6,752 nucleotides of DNA from Opitutia bacterium (GCA_025351035.1 JANXWT010000346.1:1-6752); one strand, 5' to 3'. Positions 1 through 6,181 are shown, numbered from the stretch's first letter. Numbers and translations are program-made. The notes: generated from the sequence alone by a model not told the origin.

Positions 1-795
1 GGCTTGCTCGATCCGGAGATCACGATCCATCCGGCGAAGGGGCAGGTCGAACATTTGATTGGGGAAATCAAACTGGCGGTCGGACAGGGGCAGCGCGTGC
101 TTGTGACGACGCTGACGAAGCGGCTCTCGGAGGACCTCACGAACTTCATGCGCGAGTCAAAGGTCCGCGTTGAATACCTGCACTCCGACATCGATGCTCT
201 CGAACGCGTGGAAATCCTGCGCAACCTGCGGCAGGGAAACTTCGACGTGCTTATCGGCATCAACCTCCTCCGCGAAGGCCTCGACCTGCCCGAGGTCGCG
301 CTCGTCGCCATCCTCGACGCCGACAAGGAAGGTTTCCTCCGCAGCGAAACGAGCCTGATGCAGACGGCCGGCCGGGCCGCGCGCCACGAGCGCGGCCGTG
401 TGATTTTCTATGCCGATGTGATCACCAATTCCATTCAGCGCACGGTCGATGAGGTGAAACGCCGCCGGGAGAAGCAGCTGGTCCACAATCAGGCCCACGG
501 CATCACGCCGCGCAGCGTGAGCCGCTTGGCGCAGGCCAGCCTGCATGTTTATGACGGATCAGGCCGCGACCAAAATGCCGCCGTGGCCGAGGCCGGGCCT
601 GATGACGTTCTCGCGGTCATTGCCGAGTTAGAGGACGAGATGCAGGCCGCCGCCAACAAACTGGAATTTGAGCGGGCGGCGCTGCTGCGCGACCAGATCA
701 ACACGTTGAAAGCAGTTGGGGCGAATTCGCTCTCGCCGAATCCCAAGGGGAATCCGGCAGACAAAAGACTCCGCCGCAGCTACCGGACTCCCTGA
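1..795 (+). CDS. uvrB: UvrABC system protein B, C-terminal part (5' end outside window)
   Basis: UvrB is the damage-verifying helicase-like subunit of nucleotide excision repair; UvrA loads it onto DNA and it recruits UvrC. The frame is open from the first base, so the visible 264 residues are the C-terminal portion; the Walker A half and the DNA-binding beta-hairpin lie upstream. Visible elements, numbered from base 1, are the helicase domain 2 strand VLVTTLTKR (33-41), the motif V segment with GINLLREGLDLPE (86-98), the LDADKEGFLRSE stretch (105-116), and motif VI QTAGRAARH (121-129). The RRREKQ / HNQAHGITP linker typical of UvrB follows. A C-terminal UVR motif spans about 202-238 (KLEFERAALLRDQI), the region that contacts UvrC. 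A basic tail of about 25 residues follows. No key residue is missing in the visible part. It converges on the lipoprotein gene with 19 bases between the stops. The family call is certain; only the part upstream is unseen. Confidence 0.97.
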   Translation, partial: GLLDPEITIHPAKGQVEHLIGEIKLAVGQGQRVLVTTLTKRLSEDLTNFMRESKVRVEYLHSDIDALERVEILRNLRQGNFDVLIGINLLREGLDLPEVALVAILDADKEGFLRSETSLMQTAGRAARHERGRVIFYADVITNSIQRTVDEVKRRREKQLVHNQAHGITPRSVSRLAQASLHVYDGSGRDQNAAVAEAGPDDVLAVIAELEDEMQAAANKLEFERAALLRDQINTLKAVGANSLSPNPKGNPADKRLRRSYRTP

Positions 796-820
796 GGAGA
801 ATAGCCGTCCGGAATCAATT
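783..820 (+). terminator. possible weak terminator after uvrB
   Basis: The arms CCGGA (783-787) and TCCGG (808-812) can pair around an inner CTCC/GGAG hairpin (788-791 with 796-799). A T-rich run, ATCAATTTT, follows at 814-822. The stem is short and interrupted, the uvrB stop codon lies inside it, and the T run is broken. It is therefore only a candidate 3' end for uvrB transcription in a very short convergent gap. Confidence 0.22.
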
Positions 821-1078
821 TTCACCCGGTTGCTTGGGCTGGTTTTTGGGCTGCTGAATCTTTGTCAGCAGGTGTTGCGCCTGGTCGGTTTCGCTTGCGG
901 AAGCTTGCAACTGGTCTTTCCGGACTCTTACCGGGATATTGCTGCCGGTCGGCGTGTAGTAGACATACTCTTCTTTTTCTTTGGACTGAGCCCCTGCCGT
1001 CTGGGCGTTTTGGCTGGCGCAACCAGAAAGCAAGATGCAACTCAGAGGGAGCAGGATTATTAAGTGACGAGAGCACAT
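815..1078 (-). CDS. small putative lipoprotein
   Basis: This is a predicted lipoprotein of unknown role, 87 residues from the chosen ATG. The N-terminus is a classic lipoprotein signal: a short basic stretch (C2 S3 R4 H5), a hydrophobic core (L6 to L16) and the lipobox LSGC with the modifiable cysteine at residue 20. The mature part would be 68 residues, hydrophilic, with KEKEEYVYYTPTGSNIPVRV near its middle and a Gln/Lys/Pro-rich tail, so it is probably a short extended peptide tethered to a membrane. Residue D/E at +2 is absent (Ala follows Cys), so in a typical Gram-negative it would be sorted to the outer membrane; that is inference. In-frame upstream starts exist at 1099 (ATG) and 1117 (GTG), adding 7 and 13 residues; none has a Shine-Dalgarno sequence, and I prefer 1078 because the signal peptide is then of normal length. 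It lies downstream of, and on the same strand as, the unknown acidic protein gene. Confidence 0.72.
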   Translation of the reverse strand: MCSRHLIILLPLSCILLSGCASQNAQTAGAQSKEKEEYVYYTPTGSNIPVRVRKDQLQASASETDQAQHLLTKIQQPKNQPKQPGEN

Positions 1079-1097
1079 GAGGCGTTGTTGGCTCGAC

Positions 1098-1127
1098 ATG
1101 ACAGGAACCACAAACACCCAGCGTCAA
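1098..1127 (-). promoter_or_regulatory. possible promoter for the lipoprotein gene
   Basis: On the minus strand TTGACG (1127-1122, five of six matches to the -35 consensus) is separated by 18 bases from TGTCAT (1103-1098, four of six to -10). Initiation would fall about 1090, just upstream of the ATG at 1078, which would exclude the two upstream start codons. Such matches arise easily by chance, so this is weak. Confidence 0.2.
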
Positions 1128-1188
1128 ACGGTCAGCAAACTGCGGCGAACCGATGAAAACGCGCGAGAAGATCAAAGCCCGTAATTAG

Positions 1189-1827
1189 TCAGACCTCGTC
1201 ATTGGAACTGCGGCACTCGTTCATCACGCGCAGCCAGATCTCCCGCAGGTCGAATAACCGCGGCTGGGCAAAATCGCGAAAGGCCGTGAGCCCGGGCGCC
1301 GCCGCTGTCTCGGGTTCGTTGATGCGCGCGAGACTCGTGTTCAATTCGCGCAAGGCGCGTTTGAAAAAGCACAGAGCCAAGGTGTAGTCGCCCATTTCGA
1401 GCGATTGAATGGCGTGGAATGCCTGTTCGTTTCCGCGATAAAGCGACGTTTGGATGGCGGGCGGCACCGGCGGCAGCTGCGCCGCCGTGCGTTCCCACTC
1501 GGCGAACAGACTGGCATACAGTGCCCGTGTGGCCACGAACACGGGATTGCGGTGCAGCGTGTAGGGTTCCCAGTCTTCGTCAAAGGTCTCCTCGGCATCG
1601 TCCGCTCCGTCGCCGGTCGCGGCCTCGTTGATTTCCCAACCCATCCGCCGGGCGGCTTCGTCGATCCGGTCGGTCGAGCCGGCGAGCTGGTCGTAGTGCT
1701 TCAGGTATAGGCGCACGGCCTCTTCCTGCTCGGTCAGATAAAGTTCCCAATCAGCCTCGGTCCACGAAAGCTCACCGCGTTCATCCCAGTCGTTTTCAAA
1801 CAAACCGTCGGAATCTTGATTGGTCAT
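1189..1827 (-). CDS. acidic helical protein of unknown function
   Basis: I do not recognise this 212-residue protein. It has no signal peptide or membrane segment and is probably cytoplasmic. The first 45 residues are strikingly rich in Trp, Asp and Glu (W14, W22, W27 with D5, D7, E11, D13, D15, E16, E19, E24, D26, E28). An acidic linker (DGADDAEETFDEDWEP) divides the chain, and the C-terminal half looks all-helical, with a stretch resembling one TPR-like helix pair (NEQAFHAIQSLEMGDYTLAL then FFKRALRELNTSL). High G/C at third codon positions and the absence of stops support real coding. The open frame continues upstream to 1887, but the ATG at 1827 gives the more protein-like N-terminus (MTNQDSDGLF); the extra 20 residues are basic and low in structure. 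There is no Shine-Dalgarno sequence. It is divergent from the acylphosphatase operon and may share a transcript with the downstream lipoprotein gene. Confidence 0.8.
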   Translation of the reverse strand: MTNQDSDGLFENDWDERGELSWTEADWELYLTEQEEAVRLYLKHYDQLAGSTDRIDEAARRMGWEINEAATGDGADDAEETFDEDWEPYTLHRNPVFVATRALYASLFAEWERTAAQLPPVPPAIQTSLYRGNEQAFHAIQSLEMGDYTLALCFFKRALRELNTSLARINEPETAAAPGLTAFRDFAQPRLFDLREIWLRVMNECRSSNDEV

Positions 1828-1923
1828 GTGGAAGAAGTTGCCCGGGGCACTGGACACGGACTGTGCGCACCGGGCCCTCGCTGGCAAACAGAATTGCTGG
1901 CCGGAACGACCCGCATGTTGGTG

Positions 1924-1952
1924 TTGAAACGCGCGGAGCGCGCCGCTCTTAT
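1924..1952 (+). promoter_or_regulatory. possible promoter of the acylphosphatase-ABC operon
   Basis: TTGAAA (1924-1929, five of six to -35) is spaced 17 bases from TCTTAT (1947-1952, four of six to -10). The spacer contains the inverted repeat GAGCG-CGC-CGCTC (1936-1948), whose last two bases overlap the -10 element, so it could be an operator. A start about seven bases downstream would coincide with the ATG at 1959, making the message leaderless or nearly so, in keeping with the missing Shine-Dalgarno sequence. This is consensus matching only. Confidence 0.3.
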
Positions 1953-1958
1953 GCCGTC

Positions 1959-2234
1959 ATGCCGGCAGTGCATCACGAAACGGTTTATTTCAACGGGCGG
2001 GTGCAGGGCGTGGGTTTTCGTTACCAGACACTGCAGGTCGCCAAGGAATTCGAAGTGTCCGGCTTCGTGCAGAATCTCGACGACGGCCGGGTGCAACTGG
2101 AGGCCGAAGGCTCCGCGCCCGAGATCGGGGCCTTTGTCGCGGCGGTCGAAGAACGGCTGACGGGTTACATTCACCGGACCGAACGTCACGGTTCAATTCG
2201 CGCCGCACAGTATCGCGGCTTCGCCATTCGATGA
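1959..2234 (+). CDS. acyP: acylphosphatase
   Basis: Acylphosphatase is a small cytoplasmic enzyme that hydrolyses the carboxyl-phosphate bond of acylphosphates such as 1,3-bisphosphoglycerate and carbamoyl phosphate. The 91-residue length is normal for the family. The signature GRVQGVGFRY covers residues 13-22 and includes the phosphate-binding, catalytic Arg21. The second signature GFVQNLDDGRV (35-45) contains the catalytic Asn39. Both essential residues are therefore present. The frame is open further upstream to 1863, but the extra residues do not resemble the family and the ATG at 1959 gives the expected short N-terminus before the first beta strand. The stop overlaps the start of the ABC ATPase gene in an ATGA arrangement, so the two are probably translationally coupled. 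The pairing with an exporter has no obvious metabolic logic. The family call is safe; the physiological substrate is unknown. Confidence 0.95.
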   Translation: MPAVHHETVYFNGRVQGVGFRYQTLQVAKEFEVSGFVQNLDDGRVQLEAEGSAPEIGAFVAAVEERLTGYIHRTERHGSIRAAQYRGFAIR

Positions 2235-2992
2235 CGCCTTTGACCGCTTCCGGTCCCGCAGTGGAGTTCGCGAGTGTGACCAAGGAGTTTCGCTCGGACT
2301 GGTGGCAGACGCCGGTGCGCGCTTTGGCGGCACTGAATCTGCAGGTGCCGGTCGGTCAGATTTTCGGCCTCATTGGTCCCAACGGCTCCGGCAAGAGCAC
2401 GGCATTAAAGCTGATCGCCGGTCTGTTGCGCCCCACCGCGGGCTCGTGCCGTGTGTGTGGCCACGCGGCCGGCAGCACCGAGGCGCGCCCGCGGATCGGT
2501 TTTCTGCCCGAGGCACCGCAATTCCCGCGGTTCCTCACGGCGCGCGAGTCTCTCCATTATTGCGGAGGGCTCAGTGGTCTTCGCGGTGCTTCTCTTGCCC
2601 TCCGAACGGATGATGTGCTCGCGTGGGTCGGCCTGACGAGCGCGGCTGATCGCGAGGCGGGCACTTACTCGAAAGGCATGGCGCAGCGGCTCGGGCTGGC
2701 ACAGGCGATCTTGCACGATCCTGCGGTCGTGTTGCTCGATGAACCGGCTTCCGGCCTCGATCCCGTCGGTGTGCGGGATCTCACGCGACTGCTCTTCCGG
2801 TTGGAGCAGACCGGCAAGACCGTCGTCCTTACTTCGCATTTCTTAGTGCAACTGGAGGACGTGTGCGATCGCGTGGCGCTGCTGCACGAAGGCCGGCTTC
2901 TGCGTGAAGGGGCGCTGGCCGAACTCGCTGGGGCGAGTGGCGGGCGGCTGGAGCAATTCTACTTGGAGCAACTCGGAGGCTCCACCCAATGA
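2231..2992 (+). CDS. ABC-2 type transporter, ATP-binding subunit
   Basis: This 253-residue cytoplasmic ATPase powers an ABC exporter of the ABC-2 class (the CcmA/NatA/GldA/NosF-like group). Walker A GPNGSGKST is at 49-57, the signature YSKGMAQRLGLAQ at 146-158, Walker B VVLLDEP at 166-172 with catalytic Glu171, the D-loop SGLDP at 174-178, and the switch His203 in LTSHF. The Q-loop position carries Glu94 (GFLPEAP) instead of Gln, which is common among ABC-2 ATPases of this kind. The YSKGM form of the signature is also typical of that group. All residues needed for ATP hydrolysis are present, so it should be active. The substrate cannot be told from the ATPase. The ATG overlaps the acylphosphatase stop by four bases, and its own stop overlaps the permease start in the same way, so the three genes form a coupled run. 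Aromatic residues W24 and W25 sit in the A-loop region before strand two. Confidence 0.96.
   Translation: MTPLTASGPAVEFASVTKEFRSDWWQTPVRALAALNLQVPVGQIFGLIGPNGSGKSTALKLIAGLLRPTAGSCRVCGHAAGSTEARPRIGFLPEAPQFPRFLTARESLHYCGGLSGLRGASLALRTDDVLAWVGLTSAADREAGTYSKGMAQRLGLAQAILHDPAVVLLDEPASGLDPVGVRDLTRLLFRLEQTGKTVVLTSHFLVQLEDVCDRVALLHEGRLLREGALAELAGASGGRLEQFYLEQLGGSTQ
2975..2979 (+). promoter_or_regulatory. Shine-Dalgarno site for the ABC permease
   Basis: GGAGG lies nine bases before the ATG at 2989, inside the last codons of the ATPase gene. It is the only strong Shine-Dalgarno sequence seen in front of any gene here and it fixes the permease start. Confidence 0.6.
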
Positions 2993-3771
2993 GCGCTCCG
3001 TCGCGGCAACTGCGGTCGCTTTTCCGTGTGCGCTTGGTGGCGTTAATGGTGGTGCGTGAGGCGCTGCACTTGCGTATTCTGCCGCTGTTTCTCGTGGTTG
3101 CCCTGCTGCCGCTGGCGTCGGTGGGCTGGCTGCGCGAATTCAACTTTGGCACCGCCGAGGGGAAATTCATCGTTGATTTCGGTCACGGCGCACTCGGCGC
3201 AGGCGGACTGGTGCTCGCGGTGCTGGCGGCCGTGCAACTGACCCTCGGCGACCTCGAGGGCCGCACCGTGCCGATGTTGCTGACGCGCGCGTTGACCCCG
3301 GCAGAGTTTCTCTATGGCAAGCTGATCGGCTTACTGGCGTTGATGACTTGGTTCGCGGCCGGCGTCGGCGGGGTGTTGGTGGCTGTTCTGGGGTGGCGGT
3401 TGGGCGGCGCGGCGATTCCGTGGGCGGCCGCGTTGGGCGGCCTGGGCTTCATCTGGTTGAAACTGGCCGTGACCGTCGCGCTAACTTTGCTGGTGTGCAG
3501 CTACGCGCGGTCTGCCTTGTTCGCCACCGGTGCGGCGTTGCTGCTAGTCATGCTCGCTCATTTGCGGCATCTCGCCGGGTCCGGCTCGGACTGGACGCAT
3601 GGGCTGGTTATTGTGCTGCCTGATTTTCAATTTTTCGACCCGGAACGAATCGCCGCAATGCCTGCCGCCACCCGCGCATCGCTCGCTGCGTGTTCGGTCG
3701 CCTACGCCGTGGCTTATGTCGTCCTGTATTCCAGTCTGGCCGGTTGGTTCCTGCGTCGCCGTGAATACTGA
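2989..3771 (+). CDS. ABC-2 type transporter, permease subunit
   Basis: This 260-residue integral membrane protein is the likely channel partner of the preceding ATPase. Six hydrophobic segments fit the ABC-2 fold: about 30-48, 68-86, 112-134, 140-160, 161-190 (possibly one long or two short helices) and 232-254. Between the second and third lies EGRTVPMLLTRALTPAEFLYGKLIG (positions 90-114), which matches the conserved loop of ABC-2 permeases in which a basic/Pro-rich turn precedes a Gly-Lys. Another family-like element is LPDFQFFDPE (210-219) before the last helix. The N-terminus is basic and cytoplasmic (R6, R9, R13, R15). The stop lies 11 bases inside the next gene. Its short length and single-subunit form suggest that a homodimer pairs with two ATPases; that is inference. 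The transported substrate is unknown. Confidence 0.92.
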   Translation: MSAPSRQLRSLFRVRLVALMVVREALHLRILPLFLVVALLPLASVGWLREFNFGTAEGKFIVDFGHGALGAGGLVLAVLAAVQLTLGDLEGRTVPMLLTRALTPAEFLYGKLIGLLALMTWFAAGVGGVLVAVLGWRLGGAAIPWAAALGGLGFIWLKLAVTVALTLLVCSYARSALFATGAALLLVMLAHLRHLAGSGSDWTHGLVIVLPDFQFFDPERIAAMPAATRASLAACSVAYAVAYVVLYSSLAGWFLRRREY

Positions 3772-4498
3772 TATTTTCCGACGTCCCACGCTGGTGGTCA
3801 CCGTGCTGTGTGTCCTGGCGATCGGCGCGGTCGAGCCCCGGCTGGCCCGCGCGGCGCTCGAACGACCGGAGTCCCGACCGCAATGGTCCGTGCAGGCGGG
3901 TCGCGGTGTCATCCTCGCAACGCTGGGCGGCTGGCGCACATTGGTGGCGGACTTGATCTGGTTGAAGGGAAACCTTGCGTGGGAACAGCAGGAACTGGCG
4001 ACGACCCGCGCGTGGCTTGATCTCGTTGTCGCGGTTGACGAGCGGCCGGACTATTTCTGGCTGAACAGTGCACGCATCATCGCCTACGACATGCCGGTGT
4101 GGCGGCAACGGGCGCAGCCCGGCGCCCCGCGCGCGGTGCATGACCAGATCCGCGACGAACAGGCGCAACAGGCTTTGGCGTTTCTTGACCGGGCTCTGGA
4201 GCAACGCGGGCCCAATGCCGCGCTTTTGGCCGAGAGGGCCGGCATTCATTGGAGGGTGTGCCATGATCCCGAGCGTGCGGCGGCGGACTTTCGTCGCGCC
4301 GCGGAAGTGTCAGGCGCGCCGTATTACGCGGGCCGGATCCATGCGGAGTTGCTGGTCATCCTCGGCCGCAAGCGCGAGGCCTGCGAATGGCTGCGGCACT
4401 GGCTGCCGCGGCTGCCCGCGGCTGATCCGGAGGCGCGCCGTGGCGTCGTGGCCGCTAGGCTCGCCGACTTGGAACGCGAGCTCACCCCGTCACCCTAG
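3761..4498 (+). CDS. membrane-anchored helical-repeat (TPR-like) protein, likely ABC-2 accessory subunit
   Basis: From the GTG at 3761 this is a 245-residue protein with one N-terminal membrane anchor (about 10-24) after a short RR-containing cytoplasmic start, so the bulk probably faces the periplasm. A distinctive block follows: LGGWRTLVADLIWLKGNLAW (55-74) and YFWLNSARIIAYDMPVW (98-114). This resembles a family of anchored repeat proteins that I know to sit beside ABC-2 ATPase/permease pairs in several phyla. The C-terminal half (about 132-245) is all-helical with degenerate TPR-like pairs: QQALAFLDRALEQRGPNAAL, then ERAAADFRRAAEVSGAPYYA and HAELLVILGRKREACEWL. The open frame continues to 3599 inside the permease gene. 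I chose GTG because the longer version overlaps the permease by 173 bases and lacks similarity to the family start. No Shine-Dalgarno sequence is present, so translation probably depends on termination of the permease 11 bases downstream. The role as a scaffold or substrate-engaging subunit is inferred from context only. Confidence 0.85.
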   Translation: MNTDIFRRPTLVVTVLCVLAIGAVEPRLARAALERPESRPQWSVQAGRGVILATLGGWRTLVADLIWLKGNLAWEQQELATTRAWLDLVVAVDERPDYFWLNSARIIAYDMPVWRQRAQPGAPRAVHDQIRDEQAQQALAFLDRALEQRGPNAALLAERAGIHWRVCHDPERAAADFRRAAEVSGAPYYAGRIHAELLVILGRKREACEWLRHWLPRLPAADPEARRGVVAARLADLERELTPSP

Positions 4499-4503
4499 AT
4501 GCT

Positions 4504-4535
4504 TTGACAATTGCGCCGCCGAACCGGCATATCAG
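4504..4535 (+). promoter_or_regulatory. possible internal promoter before the membrane protein gene
   Basis: A perfect TTGACA (4504-4509) starts five bases after the preceding stop. The -10 region is poor: CATATC (4528-4533) at 18 bases spacing or TATCAG (4530-4535) at 20. Initiation near 4540 would leave a short leader before the ATG at 4555. This gap is the only non-overlapping junction in the plus-strand run, which makes an internal promoter plausible but unproven. Confidence 0.22.
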
Positions 4536-4554
4536 TCGCAACTTCAACACCCTG

Positions 4555-5214
4555 ATGCTGACCTCACTGATTATTCACTGGCCCTATCTTCTAACCGCAC
4601 TGGCGATGCTTTTGTTTCCACGCCAATGGCTGCGTCTGGGTCCGGCCCTTTTCCGGCAACGCCGCCGGGCGCAAAGCGCGGTCGAGAAATTTTCCTCGGC
4701 CGGACCCGACGGCGACTCCGAACACAAGAAGATGAATTTCACCCGCGAAATGCGCAACAAGCGCAACTATTTCGATTTATTCCGGGCCGCGGCGGGCGGC
4801 GTGGCGCTCATGGAATTCAGCTTGGAAGCCACCAGTCGCGGCGCGGATGCCAAGATTCTGACCCTCCAGATGGTCGTGCTCCTCCTTGCGACGCTGATCC
4901 AGACCGTCCGTTTTGATGGGAAGTTGGGTCTGTTTGCGCCGATCTTTTTCTATGCCGGGATGAGTATGGCCCTGGCCGGTCCGATTCCCTCGCTCTTTGC
5001 TCTGGTCTTCATGATCGCGATCAACCCCGCGTTGCCCAACCCCCGGGTGTTCATCTCCGGGTTTGCTGTCGCACTGATCCCGCTGGGATATCTGCTGGAT
5101 TCGTCAATCCCACGGCTGGTGGTCAATGTCCCCCTGCTGCTCCTGCCCCCGGTGCTAAGTTTGCTCACCAAACGGCCGATGGTGATCTACGCCAAGCGAG
5201 CCAAGACCACCTGA
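4555..5214 (+). CDS. multi-pass membrane protein of unknown function
   Basis: I do not recognise this 219-residue protein. It begins with a hydrophobic helix (about 3-21), then a very basic segment (R34 to R38), and a charged hydrophilic region of about 40 residues (39-76, including DGDSEHKKMNFTREMRNKRN) that should be cytoplasmic by the positive-inside rule. The remainder is membrane: about 78-90, 101-118, 124-157 (a long stretch with GP-IP breaks, perhaps two helices), 165-181 and 187-204, followed by a basic tail. The pattern suggests five to seven passes and no large external domain. A longer reading would start at TTG 4504; I prefer the ATG at 4555 because the N-terminal helix then starts properly and the TTG falls in a possible promoter element. 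Its stop overlaps the menA start by one base (TGATG), so the two are probably co-translated. It could support membrane quinone synthesis, but nothing in the sequence shows that. Confidence 0.78.
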   Translation: MLTSLIIHWPYLLTALAMLLFPRQWLRLGPALFRQRRRAQSAVEKFSSAGPDGDSEHKKMNFTREMRNKRNYFDLFRAAAGGVALMEFSLEATSRGADAKILTLQMVVLLLATLIQTVRFDGKLGLFAPIFFYAGMSMALAGPIPSLFALVFMIAINPALPNPRVFISGFAVALIPLGYLLDSSIPRLVVNVPLLLLPPVLSLLTKRPMVIYAKRAKTT

Positions 5215-6116
5215 TGTCCGCGCCGGAGTCAGTGCGGCGGCGGTGGCGGGTGTGGGCGGAGGCTGCGCGGCCGCGCACATTGCCGGCGGCCATCATCCCC
5301 GTGATGGCTGGCACGGCGCTGGCCTGGGCGCACCGGCAGGCGGATTTTTTAGCTGCGGACATCTGTCTGGCATTCGCACTGCTCGTGCAGATCGGCACGA
5401 ATTTAGCCAATGACTACTACGACTTCGTGAAGGGCGCCGACACGCCGCAGCGCGTCGGACCGCGCCGGACGGTCGCGGCCGGGTTGATTTCGCCCGCGAA
5501 GATGCGCGCGGCCATGCTGGCGGTCTTCAGCGCGGCGTTTCTGATCGGCCTGTTGCTCGTTCGACAACGCGGCTGGGAACTGCTGCCGGTCGGCGTGGCA
5601 AGCATCGTCTGCGGACTGGCCTACACCGGCGGCCCGTGGCCGCTCGGTTACCATGGGCTGGGCGATCTCTTCGTATTTCTTTTTTTCGGTCTGGTTGCGG
5701 TCTGCACGACGTTTTACGTGCAGGCCGGTTGGGTTGCGCCCGAGACGCTGACCGTGGGCGCGGCGGTCGGATTGCTGGCGGCAAATATTCTCGTCGCGAA
5801 CAACTATCGCGACGCCGACACCGACGCCCGCGCCGGCAAGCGCACTTTGGTCGTCCGTTTTGGACGGCGGTTTGCCGTATGGCAATACGCCCTGTCCGCG
5901 CTCGTGGCCCTGCTGGCGTCGCCTGCGCTCATCTGGGCCGGCTACCGTTGGCCGGTGCTGTTGCCGCTGGTGCTGACACCGTGGGCCGGGAAACTCACCC
6001 GAGGGCTTGCGGTTTCGCAGACGCCGCAGGAGCAGATCGCCTTACTGGGCGCGACGGCGAAATTTCTGGCGGTCTACGGGCTGCTGCTGAGTGTCGGGAT
6101 TGTGTTCGGAGGGTAG
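5214..6116 (+). CDS. menA: 1,4-dihydroxy-2-naphthoate polyprenyltransferase
   Basis: MenA is an integral membrane UbiA-family prenyltransferase. It joins a polyprenyl chain to 1,4-dihydroxy-2-naphthoate, with loss of carboxyl and diphosphate, to give demethylmenaquinone, the penultimate step of menaquinone synthesis. At 300 residues it has the usual length. The first Asp-rich motif, NLANDYYDFVKGAD (63-76), holds N66, D67, D70 and D76 for Mg-diphosphate binding. The second, NNYRDADTDARAGKRTL (196-212), holds N197, D200 and D204 and ends in the AGKRTL loop characteristic of MenA rather than UbiA. The N-terminal ARPRTLPAAIIPVMAGTAL (18-36) is also typical of MenA. About eight or nine hydrophobic segments follow. 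The ATG is set by the TGATG overlap with the preceding gene and by alignment of the N-terminal signature. No Shine-Dalgarno sequence is visible, in keeping with coupling. No other men genes are in the window. Confidence 0.95.
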   Translation: MSAPESVRRRWRVWAEAARPRTLPAAIIPVMAGTALAWAHRQADFLAADICLAFALLVQIGTNLANDYYDFVKGADTPQRVGPRRTVAAGLISPAKMRAAMLAVFSAAFLIGLLLVRQRGWELLPVGVASIVCGLAYTGGPWPLGYHGLGDLFVFLFFGLVAVCTTFYVQAGWVAPETLTVGAAVGLLAANILVANNYRDADTDARAGKRTLVVRFGRRFAVWQYALSALVALLASPALIWAGYRWPVLLPLVLTPWAGKLTRGLAVSQTPQEQIALLGATAKFLAVYGLLLSVGIVFGG

Positions 6117-6126
6117 GGCCGGCCCT
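6115..6126. repeat. 12-base perfect palindrome at the menA stop
   Basis: AGGGCCGGCCCT is a perfect palindrome starting at the second base of the menA TAG stop. With no loop it is a poor RNA hairpin, and no T run follows, so it is not an intrinsic terminator by itself. Such palindromes are expected occasionally in GC-rich DNA. Confidence 0.5.
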
Positions 6127-6159
6127 CGTGGCCGTGCCGTCACTCGTTGCGCAGCGGCG

Positions 6160-6174
6160 TGGCGGCAAGCGCCA
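6160..6174. repeat. small hairpin in the menA-trxA gap
   Basis: TGGCG (6160-6164) pairs with CGCCA (6170-6174) around the loop GCAAG. It precedes the stronger terminator hairpin and has no T run on either strand. It could stabilise a menA 3' end, or mean nothing. Confidence 0.3.
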
Positions 6175-6181
6175 GTCCTAC

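Noticed and set aside
716..1063. Plus-strand open frame of 115 codons running from the uvrB tail across the lipoprotein gene
   Set aside because: It overlaps the end of uvrB out of frame and runs antisense to a gene with a convincing lipobox.
2320..2515. Glu in place of Gln in the Q-loop of the ABC ATPase
   Set aside because: The variant GFLPE-type Q-loop is common in ABC-2 ATPases, so it does not indicate inactivation.
3608..4264. Long minus-strand open frame of 218 codons opposite the permease/repeat-protein genes
   Set aside because: It is a shadow of well-supported genes in GC-rich DNA; its translation is Arg/Pro-rich with no recognisable domain.
4068..4916. Plus-strand open frame of 282 codons overlapping the repeat protein and membrane protein genes
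   Set aside because: It is out of frame with both, its product is rich in Arg, Cys and Pro, and it has none of their membrane segments or repeats. It is a frame-shifted shadow.
5403..5885. Minus-strand open frame of 160 codons opposite menA
   Set aside because: menA has both catalytic motifs in the plus frame; the antisense product is low-complexity and unlike any family.
6115..6126. Palindrome at the menA stop considered as a protein-binding site or terminator
   Set aside because: It has no loop, no T run and no second copy in the window; chance is sufficient in GC-rich sequence.
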